A stretch of DNA of 53,495 nucleotides from Eubacteriales bacterium (GCA_030529655.1 JAUMWJ010000009.1:1-53495), one strand, 5' to 3'. Positions 25,221 to 33,891 are shown, counted from the stretch's first letter. A program made the numbers and translations. The notes: a model not told the origin generated them from the letters alone.

Positions 25221-26426
25221 ATGAAAAAGTTTCTTGCACTGATTCTCGCTCTGGTTATGGCTCTGAGCCTGGTAGCCTGCGGTGAGAAGACCCCCGCTGG
25301 CGGTGACGATGCTGCCAAGCTGAAGGTAGGTATCGTTCTGGTCGGCGATGAAAACGAGGGTTACACTGCTGCCCACATGGACGGCATCAAGGCTGCTGCC
25401 GCTGCCTGCGGTCTGGCTGATGAGAACCTGGTATGGTGCTACAACATCCCCGAGAATGAAGAGTGCTACGACAAGTGCGTCGAGTGCGTCGAGCAGGGCT
25501 GCAACGTGGTCATCACCAACTCCTACAGCCATCAGACCTACACCCAGCAGGCTGCTGAGGAGAATCCCAATGTCCAGTTCGTTGCTATGACCGGTGATAC
25601 CGCTATGAAGTCCGGCCTGAAGAACTTCCACAACGCTTTCAACTACACCTTCGAGTCCCGCTACGTTTCCGGTATCGTTGCCGGTATGAAGCTGAAGGAA
25701 CTGATGGATGCCGGCAAGGTTACCGATCCTTACATCGGCTATGTTGGCGCATATCCCTATGCTGAAGTGGTTTCCGGTTACACCGGCTTCTTCCTGGGCA
25801 TCAAGAGCATCGTTCCCGAAGCTCACATGGATGTTCAGTACACCAACTCCTGGTTCAACATTCAGGACGAGGGCAAGGCCGCTGAAGCTCTGATGTCTCG
25901 CGGCTGCGTCATCATTGGTCAGCACGCTGACTCCACCGGCGCTCCCAAGGCTGTTCAGACCGCTAAGGACAATGGCCAGGTCGTATACTCCGTTGGTTAC
26001 AACGTTGATATGCTGAAGGCTGCTCCCACTGCTGCTCTGACTTCTGCCTCCAACAACTGGTCCGTGTTCTACACCTATCTGTTCAACGCTATGCTGAACG
26101 GTGAGGAAGTTAAGACCGACTGGGCTGCCGGTTACAACGAAGGTGCTGTCTGCATCACCGAGCTGGGCCCCGAGGTTGCTGAGGGTACTGCTGAGGCCGT
26201 TGCCGCTGCTGAGAAAGCTATCAAGGCCGGTGAGCTGCATGTCTTCGACACCGCTAACTTCACTGTCGGCGGTCAGCCTGTCACCAGCGCTTTCACCTTC
26301 GATAGCGACGGCGACTGGGCCAACGACACCAACGAGGGTATCGTGGATGGTTACTATCATGAGTCTGAGTACATCTCCGCTCCTTCCTTCAGTCTGCGTA
26401 TCGATGGCATCACTGAGCTGAACTAA
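25221..26426 (+). CDS. BMP-family substrate-binding lipoprotein of a purine/nucleoside ABC transporter
   Basis: Extracytoplasmic receptor of the basic membrane protein (BmpA/PnrA) family, 401 residues. The N-terminus MKKFLALILALVMALSLVAC is a lipoprotein signal with the lipidated cysteine at residue 20. The mature part follows the periplasmic-binding fold starting KLKVGIVLVGDENEGY. PnrA-type proteins bind purine nucleosides; here the ligand could be a purine base, urate or nucleoside. It has its own promoter and terminator, so it can be made in excess over the membrane components downstream. Codon choice suggests high expression. AAAGGAGGA precedes the ATG. Confidence 0.92.
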   Translation: MKKFLALILALVMALSLVACGEKTPAGGDDAAKLKVGIVLVGDENEGYTAAHMDGIKAAAAACGLADENLVWCYNIPENEECYDKCVECVEQGCNVVITNSYSHQTYTQQAAEENPNVQFVAMTGDTAMKSGLKNFHNAFNYTFESRYVSGIVAGMKLKELMDAGKVTDPYIGYVGAYPYAEVVSGYTGFFLGIKSIVPEAHMDVQYTNSWFNIQDEGKAAEALMSRGCVIIGQHADSTGAPKAVQTAKDNGQVVYSVGYNVDMLKAAPTAALTSASNNWSVFYTYLFNAMLNGEEVKTDWAAGYNEGAVCITELGPEVAEGTAEAVAAAEKAIKAGELHVFDTANFTVGGQPVTSAFTFDSDGDWANDTNEGIVDGYYHESEYISAPSFSLRIDGITELN

Positions 26427-26446
26427 TTACATCACTCTTATGATCC

Positions 26447-26476
26447 AAAAAGGACTGCCTTCGGGCAGTCCTTTTT
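26447..26476 (+). terminator. Terminator after the BMP lipoprotein gene
   Basis: A 13-base perfect stem (26447-26459 with 26464-26476) capped by a TTCG tetraloop, with five T residues. Confidence 0.92.
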
Positions 26477-26490
26477 CATATCTGTTGTCC

Positions 26491-26537
26491 CTACTTTATT
26501 CCACTGCCGCATTAACTGCGGCAGTGGAATAAAGTAG
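26491..26537. repeat. 21-base perfect inverted repeat
   Basis: Arms 26491-26511 and 26517-26537 are exactly complementary with a five-base loop TTAAC. No T run follows. It is separate from the terminator just upstream. Confidence 0.9.
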
Positions 26538-26581
26538 ATTTCAGTAAAAAAAGCCAAAATAGCATCCGGAGTTTTCCCAGG

Positions 26582-26619
26582 GAACATTGTCGAAATTCAC
26601 AAAAAATTCGACAGTGTTC
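26582..26619. promoter_or_regulatory. Inverted repeat upstream of the transporter promoter
   Basis: GAACATTGTCGAA (26582-26594) and TTCGACAGTGTTC (26607-26619) are complementary apart from one G-T pair, 12 bases apart. It lies about 50 bases upstream of the -35 box, so it may be an operator or activator site. Confidence 0.5.
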
Positions 26620-26669
26620 TGTTGCTTTAAACACTATTTTAGAATATCAAAAAATTTTTTGATTTTTAA

Positions 26670-26698
26670 TTTACAACCAAAAAAAAATGTGGTAAAAT
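26670..26698 (+). promoter_or_regulatory. Promoter of the ABC ATPase-permease genes
   Basis: TTTACA (26670-26675) and TAAAAT (26693-26698) with a 17-base spacer rich in A. Confidence 0.6.
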
Positions 26699-26764
26699 TG
26701 CTGTGAAATAAATCGGGTATAAGCACCTTTTAGCACCCTTACCCCGAAAGAAAGGATGACAGCC

Positions 26765-28297
26765 TTGGAAACTGCATGCGCAATTAAAATGGAGAATATC
26801 ACCAAGCGCTTTGGTAGTGTTGTTGCTAATAACAGCATCAATATGGATTTGCGCGAAGGCGAAATTTTGTCCTTGCTGGGTGAAAACGGCAGCGGCAAAA
26901 CGACCCTGATGAATATGCTCTCCGGCATCTACTTCCCCGATGAGGGACAAATTTATGTTCACGGCCAGCCCGTGACCATTGCTTCTCCTAAGGACGCATT
27001 CGATAACGGTATCGGTATGATCCACCAGCACTTCAAACTGGTCGATGTCTTCACCGCCACCGAGAATATCGTATTGGGTCTGGAAGGCGAAGGCAAACTG
27101 GATCTGAAGAAGGCCGGCGAAAAGGTCAAGGAGATCTGCGATAAGTACGGCTTTGATATCAAGCCCGACCAGAAGATTTACGATATGTCCGTTTCTCAGA
27201 AGCAGACCGTTGAAATCGTTAAGGTACTGTATCGCGGCGCTGATATTCTGATTCTGGACGAGCCTACCGCCGTTCTGACTCCTCAGGAAACCACTAAGCT
27301 GTTCGCTATTATGCGCAACATGCAAAAGGATGGTAAGTCCTTGATCATCATCACCCATAAGCTGCACGAGGTGCTGGATGTTTCCGATCGTGTTGCTATT
27401 CTGCGTAAGGGTGAGTACATCGGCGATGTGGCCACCAAGGACGCTAACCAGCAGTCCCTGACCGATATGATGGTCGGCCGCAGCGTATCTTTGAATATCG
27501 ACCGTCCCGAGCCCGTGAATCCTCAGCCTCGTCTGGAGATCAAGAATCTGACCTGCTATGATGAGTTGGGTGTTAAGCGTCTGGATGATGTAACCTTTAC
27601 CGCCAATAGTGGTGAAGTGCTGGGTATTGCCGGTGTTGCCGGTTCCGGTCAGAAGGAGCTGCTGGAATCCATTTCCGGTTTGTATCCCATTTCCAGTGGT
27701 TCTATCACATTCCACGATCCGAACACCGGCAAGGATGTTGAACTGGTCGGCAAGGATCCCCTGGATATTAAGAAGGCCGGCGTGGCAATGGCTTTCGTTC
27801 CCGAAGATCGTCTGGGCATGGGTCTGGTCGGCACTATGGGCATGACCGGTAACATGATGCTGCGTTCCTGGCGTAAGGGCAAGGGTCTGTTCGTCAACCA
27901 TAAGGAACCCGAAGAACTGGCTAACCGTATTTGGAAAGACCTGGAGGTCGTTACTCCCAGCACCAGTTTCCCCGTACGTCGTATGTCCGGTGGTAATGTG
28001 CAGAAGGTACTGGTTGGCCGTGAAATCGCGCAGGAGCCCGCCGTTCTGATGAGTGCTTATGCTGTCCGCGGTCTGGATATCAATACATCTTACACTATTT
28101 ATAATCTGATGACCGCCGAAAAGATGAAGGGTAATGCCGTCATCTATGTCGGTGAAGATTTGGACGTTCTTTTGGAGCTGTGCGACCGTATTGTCGTTCT
28201 GTGTGGCGGTCAGGTTTCCGGCGTAGTGGATGGTCGTACCATCACCAAGGAAGAAGTCGGTCTGCTGATGACCCAGCATAGAAAGGAGGCCGAATAA
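26765..28297 (+). CDS. Purine/nucleoside ABC transporter ATPase with two nucleotide-binding domains
   Basis: A 510-residue double ATPase of the YufO/NupO (RbsA-like) type. The first domain has a full Walker A (GENGSGKTT), signature region MSVSQKQTVEI and Walker B (ILILDEPTA). The second has a degenerate Walker A (GVAGSGQKE), signature MSGGNVQK and an altered Walker B region (LMSAYAVRGLD), the usual asymmetry of this family. Start choice: the ATG at 26756 directly abuts AAAGG with no spacing, so the in-frame TTG at 26765 is preferred. It overlaps the next gene by one base. Confidence 0.9.
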   Translation: METACAIKMENITKRFGSVVANNSINMDLREGEILSLLGENGSGKTTLMNMLSGIYFPDEGQIYVHGQPVTIASPKDAFDNGIGMIHQHFKLVDVFTATENIVLGLEGEGKLDLKKAGEKVKEICDKYGFDIKPDQKIYDMSVSQKQTVEIVKVLYRGADILILDEPTAVLTPQETTKLFAIMRNMQKDGKSLIIITHKLHEVLDVSDRVAILRKGEYIGDVATKDANQQSLTDMMVGRSVSLNIDRPEPVNPQPRLEIKNLTCYDELGVKRLDDVTFTANSGEVLGIAGVAGSGQKELLESISGLYPISSGSITFHDPNTGKDVELVGKDPLDIKKAGVAMAFVPEDRLGMGLVGTMGMTGNMMLRSWRKGKGLFVNHKEPEELANRIWKDLEVVTPSTSFPVRRMSGGNVQKVLVGREIAQEPAVLMSAYAVRGLDINTSYTIYNLMTAEKMKGNAVIYVGEDLDVLLELCDRIVVLCGGQVSGVVDGRTITKEEVGLLMTQHRKEAE

Positions 28298-29409
28298 TGG
28301 AAAAGAAATCCGTTCATGAGCCCTTAATTCGTATGTCTAAGCGCGGTGAAATGCTGCCCGCTTGGAAGGCATGGGGCATCCGTGTTATTGCATTCTTTCT
28401 GAGTCTTGTGGTCTGCGGTATCGTTATCGTAGCTATCTCCGGCTTGAACCCTGTTCAGGTCTTCTCTACCATGGCAAGCGGTGCATTCGGCACGGCAAAG
28501 CGTTCCTGGGTCACCATCCGTGATGCCATGACCATGCTGTGCATCGCCGTTGGTCTGGCTCCCGCATTCAAGATGAAATTCTGGAACATCGGCGCTGAAG
28601 GTCAGATCCTGGTTGGCGGTATCGCCTGCGCAGCCTGCATGATCTACCTCAAGAGCCTGCCCACCATCGTGCTGTTGTTGGTCATGATTATCGCCAGCTT
28701 GGTTGCCGGTGGTCTGTGGGGCTTCCTGCCCGGCGTGTTTAAGGCCATCTGGAACACCAACGAAACTCTGTTCACCCTGATGATGAACTACATCGCCATT
28801 CAGTTGACCAGCTTCTTCGTGGCAAAGTGGGAAAACCCCTTTGGCTCCAACTCCGTTGGCGTGATCAACTCCGCCGGCAAGGAGGGTTGGCTGCCCAACC
28901 TGTTCTCCTCTGGTTACAACGGTGACTTCGGTTGGAACGTCATTCTGGTTCTGATTATTACCGTTTTCATGTACCTGTACATGACCAAGTCCAAGCACGG
29001 TTATGAGATCGCCGTGATCGGTGACTCTGAGAATACCGCCCGTTATGCCGGCATCCGTGTCAACAAGGCTTATGTCCGCACCATCATTCTCTCCGGTGCT
29101 ATCTGCGGTTTGGCCGGTTTCATTGCCGTGTCCGGCGCATCCCACACCATCTCCACCTCCACCGCCGGTGGCCGTGGTTTTACCGCTATCATCGTAGCTT
29201 GGCTGGCTCAGTTCAACAGCGTGGTCATGGTCATCTTCTCCTTCCTGATTGTCGCTCTGCAGAAGGGCGCTCAGGCTATCGCCTCTCAGTACAACCTGAG
29301 CCAGGAAGTTTCCGAAATGATCACCGGTATCATTCTGTTCTTCCTGCTGGGCAGCGAGTTCTTTGTTAACTACATCGTGCGTTTCCGTAGAAAGAAGGTG
29401 ACCAAGTAA
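28297..29409 (+). CDS. ABC transporter permease 1 (YufP-like)
   Basis: Inner-membrane permease of the BMP-type importer, 370 residues with about nine or ten hydrophobic segments. Family features include KFWNIGAEGQILVGG and NETLFTLMMNYIA, typical of the YufP/BmpC branch of branched-chain-type permeases. Start and stop overlap neighbours by one base (TAATG), so synthesis is coupled to the ATPase and the second permease. Confidence 0.92.
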   Translation: MEKKSVHEPLIRMSKRGEMLPAWKAWGIRVIAFFLSLVVCGIVIVAISGLNPVQVFSTMASGAFGTAKRSWVTIRDAMTMLCIAVGLAPAFKMKFWNIGAEGQILVGGIACAACMIYLKSLPTIVLLLVMIIASLVAGGLWGFLPGVFKAIWNTNETLFTLMMNYIAIQLTSFFVAKWENPFGSNSVGVINSAGKEGWLPNLFSSGYNGDFGWNVILVLIITVFMYLYMTKSKHGYEIAVIGDSENTARYAGIRVNKAYVRTIILSGAICGLAGFIAVSGASHTISTSTAGGRGFTAIIVAWLAQFNSVVMVIFSFLIVALQKGAQAIASQYNLSQEVSEMITGIILFFLLGSEFFVNYIVRFRRKKVTK

Positions 29410-30389
29410 TGGCTCAATTGCTATCTCTGCTGAACTCCGCCATCGCTTTCGGTACTGTTATTATGCTGGGCTCTCTCGGCGAGACCCTGATTGAAAAGTC
29501 CGGTAACCTGAACCTTGGTATCCCCGGTATCATGTACCTGGGCGGTATCGGCGGTATGATCGCTGCTTTCTTCTATGAGTGTGTTGGCGGCGGAAAGTCC
29601 CCCATCGTTGGTCTGATTCTCAGCTTCCTGTGCAGCATGGCATTCGCTGCTGCCGGTGGTCTGATCTATGCTTTCCTGACCATCACGCTGCGTGCTAACC
29701 AGAACGTTACCGGTCTGACGCTGACCATCTTCGGCGGCGGCGTGGCTAACTTCTTTGGCGCCAGCTTGAACACTCTGGCCGGTGGTGTTGGTCAGATTTC
29801 TACCCCCATTACCTCCAGCGCTTATATTGCATACACCCCGCTGGGCTTTAAGGGTGTTCTCGGCAAGCTGATTTTCGGCCATGGCTTCATGGTCTATCTG
29901 GCAATCGTCATTGCCATTCTGATGTCCTACTTCCTGAACAAAACGCGCACTGGTCTGAATCTGCGCGCTGTCGGCGAGAACCCCGGTACTGCCGATGCTG
30001 CCGGTATCAATGTTACTAAGTATAAGTACATCGGTATCATCTGTGGCTCTGCTATTGCCGGTCTTGGTGGTCTGTTCTATACCATGGACTACATCAAGGG
30101 CACTTGGGCAAACGATGCCGTGATCGAGGGCTTGGGTTGGTTGGCCGTTGCTCTGGTTATCTTCGGCACCTGGAAGCCTCTGAACTCTATCTGGGGCGCT
30201 TACCTGTTCGGCTTTGTGTACTGGGCTTACCTGTACATCCCCGGTCTGAACCGTAGTTCCATCGAGCTGTTCAAGATGCTGCCTTATGTGATTACACTGA
30301 TCGTTCTGATCGCGGTGTCCCTGCGTAAGCGTCGTGAGAACCAGCCGCCTGCCTCTTTGGGCTTGAGCTATTTCCGCGAAGAGCGCTGA
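29409..30389 (+). CDS. ABC transporter permease 2 (YufQ-like)
   Basis: Second membrane subunit of the importer, 326 residues with eight or more membrane segments. GSLGETLIEKSGNLNLGIPG at the N-terminus and AVGENPGTADAAGI in the middle match the YufQ/BmpD branch. It overlaps permease 1 by one base and ends the transporter operon. Confidence 0.92.
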   Translation: MAQLLSLLNSAIAFGTVIMLGSLGETLIEKSGNLNLGIPGIMYLGGIGGMIAAFFYECVGGGKSPIVGLILSFLCSMAFAAAGGLIYAFLTITLRANQNVTGLTLTIFGGGVANFFGASLNTLAGGVGQISTPITSSAYIAYTPLGFKGVLGKLIFGHGFMVYLAIVIAILMSYFLNKTRTGLNLRAVGENPGTADAAGINVTKYKYIGIICGSAIAGLGGLFYTMDYIKGTWANDAVIEGLGWLAVALVIFGTWKPLNSIWGAYLFGFVYWAYLYIPGLNRSSIELFKMLPYVITLIVLIAVSLRKRRENQPPASLGLSYFREER

Positions 30390-30454
30390 CAAAATCCATA
30401 CCTCATTCCCCTTTCTCACCTGCTTCCACGGGGAATGTTGATTAAAATGCGGAT

Positions 30455-30489
30455 GAGCAGGCCCTTTTGGGCCTGCTCGTTTTATTTTT
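30455..30489 (+). terminator. Terminator after the transporter operon
   Basis: A ten-base perfect stem (30455-30464 with 30469-30478), TTTT loop, then GTTTTATTTTT. Confidence 0.88.
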
Positions 30490-30508
30490 GTAATAAAGGA
30501 GAAACACT

Positions 30509-31864
30509 ATGTCTACTCTGTTAATCAAAAATATTTCCCAACTTGTCACCTGCGATGATAACGATCGCCTGCTGACCAATGCCGACATCTACTGCGAAGA
30601 TGGTTTCATTAAAGAGATTGGCCAAAATCTCGATGTCACCGCCGACGAGACGATTGACGCCACCCATATGCTGTGCTACCCCGGCCTGGTCAATACCCAT
30701 CATCATCTGTATCAGGTCTTTTCCCGCAATCTGCCCCAGGTACAGAACATGGAGCTGTTTGACTGGCTGAAAACGCTGTATGAGATTTGGAAGAATCTGG
30801 ATCATGATGTGATTCGTCTGAGCAGTCTGACCGGTATGGGTGAACTGATGAAAAACGGCTGCACCACCTGCTTCGACCATCACTATGTTTTTCCTGCCAA
30901 TGCCGGCGATCTGATCGGCACGCAGTTTGCCGCTGCCGATGAACTGGGCATCCGTATGTATGCCAGCCGCGGCAGCATGGATCTGAGTGTCAAGGACGGC
31001 GGTCTGCCTCCCGACAGTGTGGTGCAGACGGTTGACGAGATCATGGCTGACAGCGCTCGCCTGATCGAAAAGTATCATGACACTTCCTACGGTGCTATGC
31101 ACCGTATTGCTCTGGCTCCCTGCTCTCCCTTCTCCGTGTCCGCTGAGCTGCTGCGCCAGAGTGCTATCCTGGCTCGCCAGTACGGCGTCCGTCTGCATAC
31201 CCACCTGTGCGAAACCAAGGATGAAGAGAACTTTATGCTTCAGCGTGAAGGCATCCGTCCTCTGGAGTATATGGAGCGTCTGGGGTGGATCGGCGATGAT
31301 GTGTGGTATGCCCACGGCATCCACTTCAACGATGAAGAACTACGCTTGCTGGCTAAAACCGGTACCGGTGTGGCACATTGCCCCATCTCCAATATGAAGC
31401 TGTCCTCTGGTATTGCACGCATTCCCGAAATGCTGGAACTGGGCGTTCCCGTTGGTCTGGCTGTGGATGGCAGCGCCAGCAACGATGGCTCCAGCCTGCT
31501 GGAAGAGCTGCGTGTGGCATTCCTGCTGCACCGACTGAATTCCAGTCGTCAGGCTCCCACCGGCTATGACATCCTGAAAATGGCTACTCGCGGCAGCGCT
31601 CGTCTGCTGGGTCGTGACGACATCGGTTCCCTGGCAGTCGGCAAGTGCGCTGACTTGTTTATGGTCGATGAGCGCCGTCTGGAGCTGGTCGGTGCCTGCG
31701 TAGATGCCAAGTCCGTACTGGGTACGGTTGGTCTGCGCGGTGCTGTGGACTACACCGTGGTACACGGTCGCGTTACCGTAAAGGGCGGCCGTCTGACTAC
31801 CATTGATGAGGATAAGATTGCCTTCGATGCCAACAAGAAGTGCATGGAATATCTGAGCAAGTAA
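30509..31864 (+). CDS. Amidohydrolase, 8-oxoguanine deaminase type
   Basis: A 451-residue metal-dependent deaminase of the amidohydrolase superfamily (SsnA/TrzN/guanine deaminase group). Metal-binding residues appear as HHH at 64-66 (VNTHHHLYQ), HLCET near 232, a further His in HGIHFN near 270, and Asp in DGSASND near 321. The pattern resembles 8-oxoguanine deaminases (8-oxoguanine to urate), more than E. coli SsnA itself. Deaminating an oxidised purine to urate or xanthine would feed the ygeY-ygeW-arcC route. Other aminopurines are possible substrates. AAAGGAG lies before the ATG, and the transporter terminator lies only 20 bases upstream, so expression may rely on read-through. Confidence 0.85.
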   Translation: MSTLLIKNISQLVTCDDNDRLLTNADIYCEDGFIKEIGQNLDVTADETIDATHMLCYPGLVNTHHHLYQVFSRNLPQVQNMELFDWLKTLYEIWKNLDHDVIRLSSLTGMGELMKNGCTTCFDHHYVFPANAGDLIGTQFAAADELGIRMYASRGSMDLSVKDGGLPPDSVVQTVDEIMADSARLIEKYHDTSYGAMHRIALAPCSPFSVSAELLRQSAILARQYGVRLHTHLCETKDEENFMLQREGIRPLEYMERLGWIGDDVWYAHGIHFNDEELRLLAKTGTGVAHCPISNMKLSSGIARIPEMLELGVPVGLAVDGSASNDGSSLLEELRVAFLLHRLNSSRQAPTGYDILKMATRGSARLLGRDDIGSLAVGKCADLFMVDERRLELVGACVDAKSVLGTVGLRGAVDYTVVHGRVTVKGGRLTTIDEDKIAFDANKKCMEYLSK

Positions 31865-31907
31865 AATAAAGCACAAGGGAGAGCATTGCTCTCCCTTGTG
31901 CTTTATT
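31865..31907. terminator. Bidirectional terminator, 20-base stem
   Basis: Perfect arms 31865-31884 and 31888-31907 with a three-base loop, between convergent genes. The right arm overlaps the stop codon of the minus-strand gene. Confidence 0.85.
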
Positions 31908-32586
31908 CTTCACCGTTTTCCAGATACCATTGGCGATATTCGTGCATATCCTTGGCAAATAGCTCGCCATTGCTGGGCGGTGTATAGGTAATGGCATTGG
32001 CGCCAGCATTGATGGTCGCTTTGATGGTTTCATGAGTGGGCCCACCTGTGGCAATAATCGGTAAATTCGGATAGCGTTTCCGTAGGTGCATAACGATCTC
32101 CGGTGTTCGTGCTGCTCCTGAAACATTTACAATATCAATTCCCGCAGCAAGCCGACTGTCAATATCTACCTGTTCTGACACCACAGTAAACACTACAGGG
32201 ATCTCTATGGTGTCTTTGATTGCACGAATCGCTTCATCCGTTATAAACGCATTGCAAACTACACCAAATGCACCTTGATGCTCCGCAAATGCAGCAATAT
32301 TTGCCGAACGGGATCCATTTGTCAAACCGCCACCCACTCCGGCAAAAACAGGCACATCCGATACATTGATAATAGACTGGGTAATGCTGGGTTGCGGTGT
32401 AAAAGGATACACGGCAATCACCGCATCTGCATTGATGTTTTTGATGATGGCCACATCTGTTGAAAATACCAATGACTTAATGCGTCGCCCAAAAACAATA
32501 ATCCCGCTGCATTCTCTGATACATTCCGGCACCTGCAATGCGTGTTTACGCAAAGTCCCATCATAAGTCGGTATGTATTTTTTCAC
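31903..32586 (-). CDS. TIM-barrel protein of unknown function, annotated elsewhere as hydrolase
   Basis: A 227-residue protein conserved in Clostridia. The repeated strand pattern with VFAGVGGGLTNG, VNVSGAARTPE and PIIATGGPT, ending NAGANAITYTPP, indicates a (beta/alpha)8 barrel with a phosphate-binding site like HisA/HisF or thiazole synthase families. The reaction is unknown. The gene has its own promoter and stands alone. Confidence 0.8.
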   Translation of the reverse strand: MKKYIPTYDGTLRKHALQVPECIRECSGIIVFGRRIKSLVFSTDVAIIKNINADAVIAVYPFTPQPSITQSIINVSDVPVFAGVGGGLTNGSRSANIAAFAEHQGAFGVVCNAFITDEAIRAIKDTIEIPVVFTVVSEQVDIDSRLAAGIDIVNVSGAARTPEIVMHLRKRYPNLPIIATGGPTHETIKATINAGANAITYTPPSNGELFAKDMHEYRQWYLENGEE

Positions 32587-32625
32587 ATCGGCTCCTTTCT
32601 TCCTCCATTGCTATTATGTTAACTT

Positions 32626-32654
32626 ATTTTATCATATGTGACCGAATATGTAAA
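32626..32654 (-). promoter_or_regulatory. Promoter of the TIM-barrel gene
   Basis: On the minus strand TTTACA (32649-32654) and TAAAAT (32626-32631) with a 17-base spacer. Confidence 0.65.
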
Positions 32655-32740
32655 CAGAACTGTGTCGAATTTGGTAAATGTTTAATATCTGTTCATTTTT
32701 TAATAAATTTGTTGCACTCCCTTTATGACAAATATTCTGA

Positions 32741-32775
32741 AAAAAGGACGCAGGTAAATTACCTGCGTCCTTTTT
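32741..32775. terminator. Terminator after the DUF362 gene
   Basis: A 15-17-base stem (32741-32757 with 32759-32775) carrying A and T runs on both sides, close to the stop codon of the minus-strand DUF362 gene. Confidence 0.88.
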
Positions 32776-32787
32776 CGTGAAACCGGA

Positions 32788-33891
32788 TCAAATCTGAATC
32801 AGTTCATATTCTCTTGTGCCGATCCCCAGTTTTTCTGCGTGTTCAATACAGCTCATCCAGTTGGTTTCCGGGTGGACTCGGTGGAAATGGTCGTGATCAT
32901 GTGCATCGCCCTCGGCCAGCGCACTGTTGGCAATCACGGGCTGCGCATTTACCGCATCAGCGCAAGCCATATCCAGGGCCACAGGATCGAAAGAAGCAAA
33001 CATACCCACATTGGGCACAATGGCGGCATCATTTTCTCCGTGGCAATCGCAGTTAGGCGACACATCGATGACCAAAGAAATGTGGAAATGCGGACGACCG
33101 TCAATTACCGCTTTCGCATACTCTGCCATCTTGCGATTGAGATCGTCAAAACTTCCATCCCACAGCGGCACCACAGCGTCACGGGGACAGATGGCAATAC
33201 AGCGGCCGCAGCCCACACACTTATCGTGGTCAATGTGCGTCTTGCCGTCTGCCGTAACAGGGGCACCGTGTGCACAGATCTTGGCACACAGACCGCACCC
33301 TACACAGGTCTTCTCCTGTACCACAGGCTTGCCGGCATTGTGCTGCTCCATCTTACCGGCACGACTGCCGCAGCCCATACCGATGTTCTTCAGCGCACCG
33401 CCAAAACCGGCTTCCTCATGGCCCTTAAAGTGGTTCAACGAGATAAACACATCGGCATCCATAATGGCGCGGCCGATCTTTGCTTCCTTTACCAATTCGC
33501 CGCCCTCAACAGGCACATACACCTCATCATTACCCTTCAGCCCATCGGCAATGATAACCTGGCAGCCGGTGGACAGCGGAGAGAAACCGTTGAGCATGGC
33601 TGTGTCCAAATGGTCCAAGGCATTTTTGCGGCCACCCACATACAGCGTATTGCAGTCTGTCAAAAAAGGCTTGCCGCCGCGCTCCTTGACAAAATCCGCC
33701 ACGGTTTTTGCCCAATTCGGACGCAAAAACGCCAGATTGCCCGGCTCACCGAAATGCATTTTGATTGCCGCATACTTTTTGTCAAAGTCAATATTTCCCA
33801 TACCGGCTGTTTTCATCAATCTGGTCAATTTCTGCTGCAGGTTCTCATGAAAATCCGCACGCAGATCTGCAAAATATACCTTAGATGCCAT
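32788..33891 (-). CDS. DUF362 protein with two [4Fe-4S] ferredoxin clusters
   Basis: A 367-residue protein: DUF362 domain (about residues 30-185), then two ferredoxin motifs CVGCGLCAKIC and CVGCGRCIAIC (about 193-240), then a C-terminal extension rich in His and Asp (DAHDHDHFHRVHP). It is probably an electron-transfer or metal-handling protein in anaerobic metabolism; the reaction is unknown. The start at 33891 has GGGAG before it; the ATG at 33939 has no such site. It is divergent from the second pseudouridine synthase. Confidence 0.88.
   Translation of the reverse strand: MASKVYFADLRADFHENLQQKLTRLMKTAGMGNIDFDKKYAAIKMHFGEPGNLAFLRPNWAKTVADFVKERGGKPFLTDCNTLYVGGRKNALDHLDTAMLNGFSPLSTGCQVIIADGLKGNDEVYVPVEGGELVKEAKIGRAIMDADVFISLNHFKGHEEAGFGGALKNIGMGCGSRAGKMEQHNAGKPVVQEKTCVGCGLCAKICAHGAPVTADGKTHIDHDKCVGCGRCIAICPRDAVVPLWDGSFDDLNRKMAEYAKAVIDGRPHFHISLVIDVSPNCDCHGENDAAIVPNVGMFASFDPVALDMACADAVNAQPVIANSALAEGDAHDHDHFHRVHPETNWMSCIEHAEKLGIGTREYELIQI

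Larger units (their letters stand above)
26427..26764. other. 338-base gene-free region before the ABC ATPase gene
   Basis: No gene is seen. The region holds, in order, a terminator (26447-26476), a 21-base perfect palindrome (26491-26537), a 13-base inverted repeat (26582-26619), and a promoter (26670-26698). Confidence 0.8.

Noticed and set aside
30509-31864. Naming this gene ssnA
   Set aside because: It shares the superfamily, but the N-terminal and metal-site pattern is closer to 8-oxoguanine deaminases.
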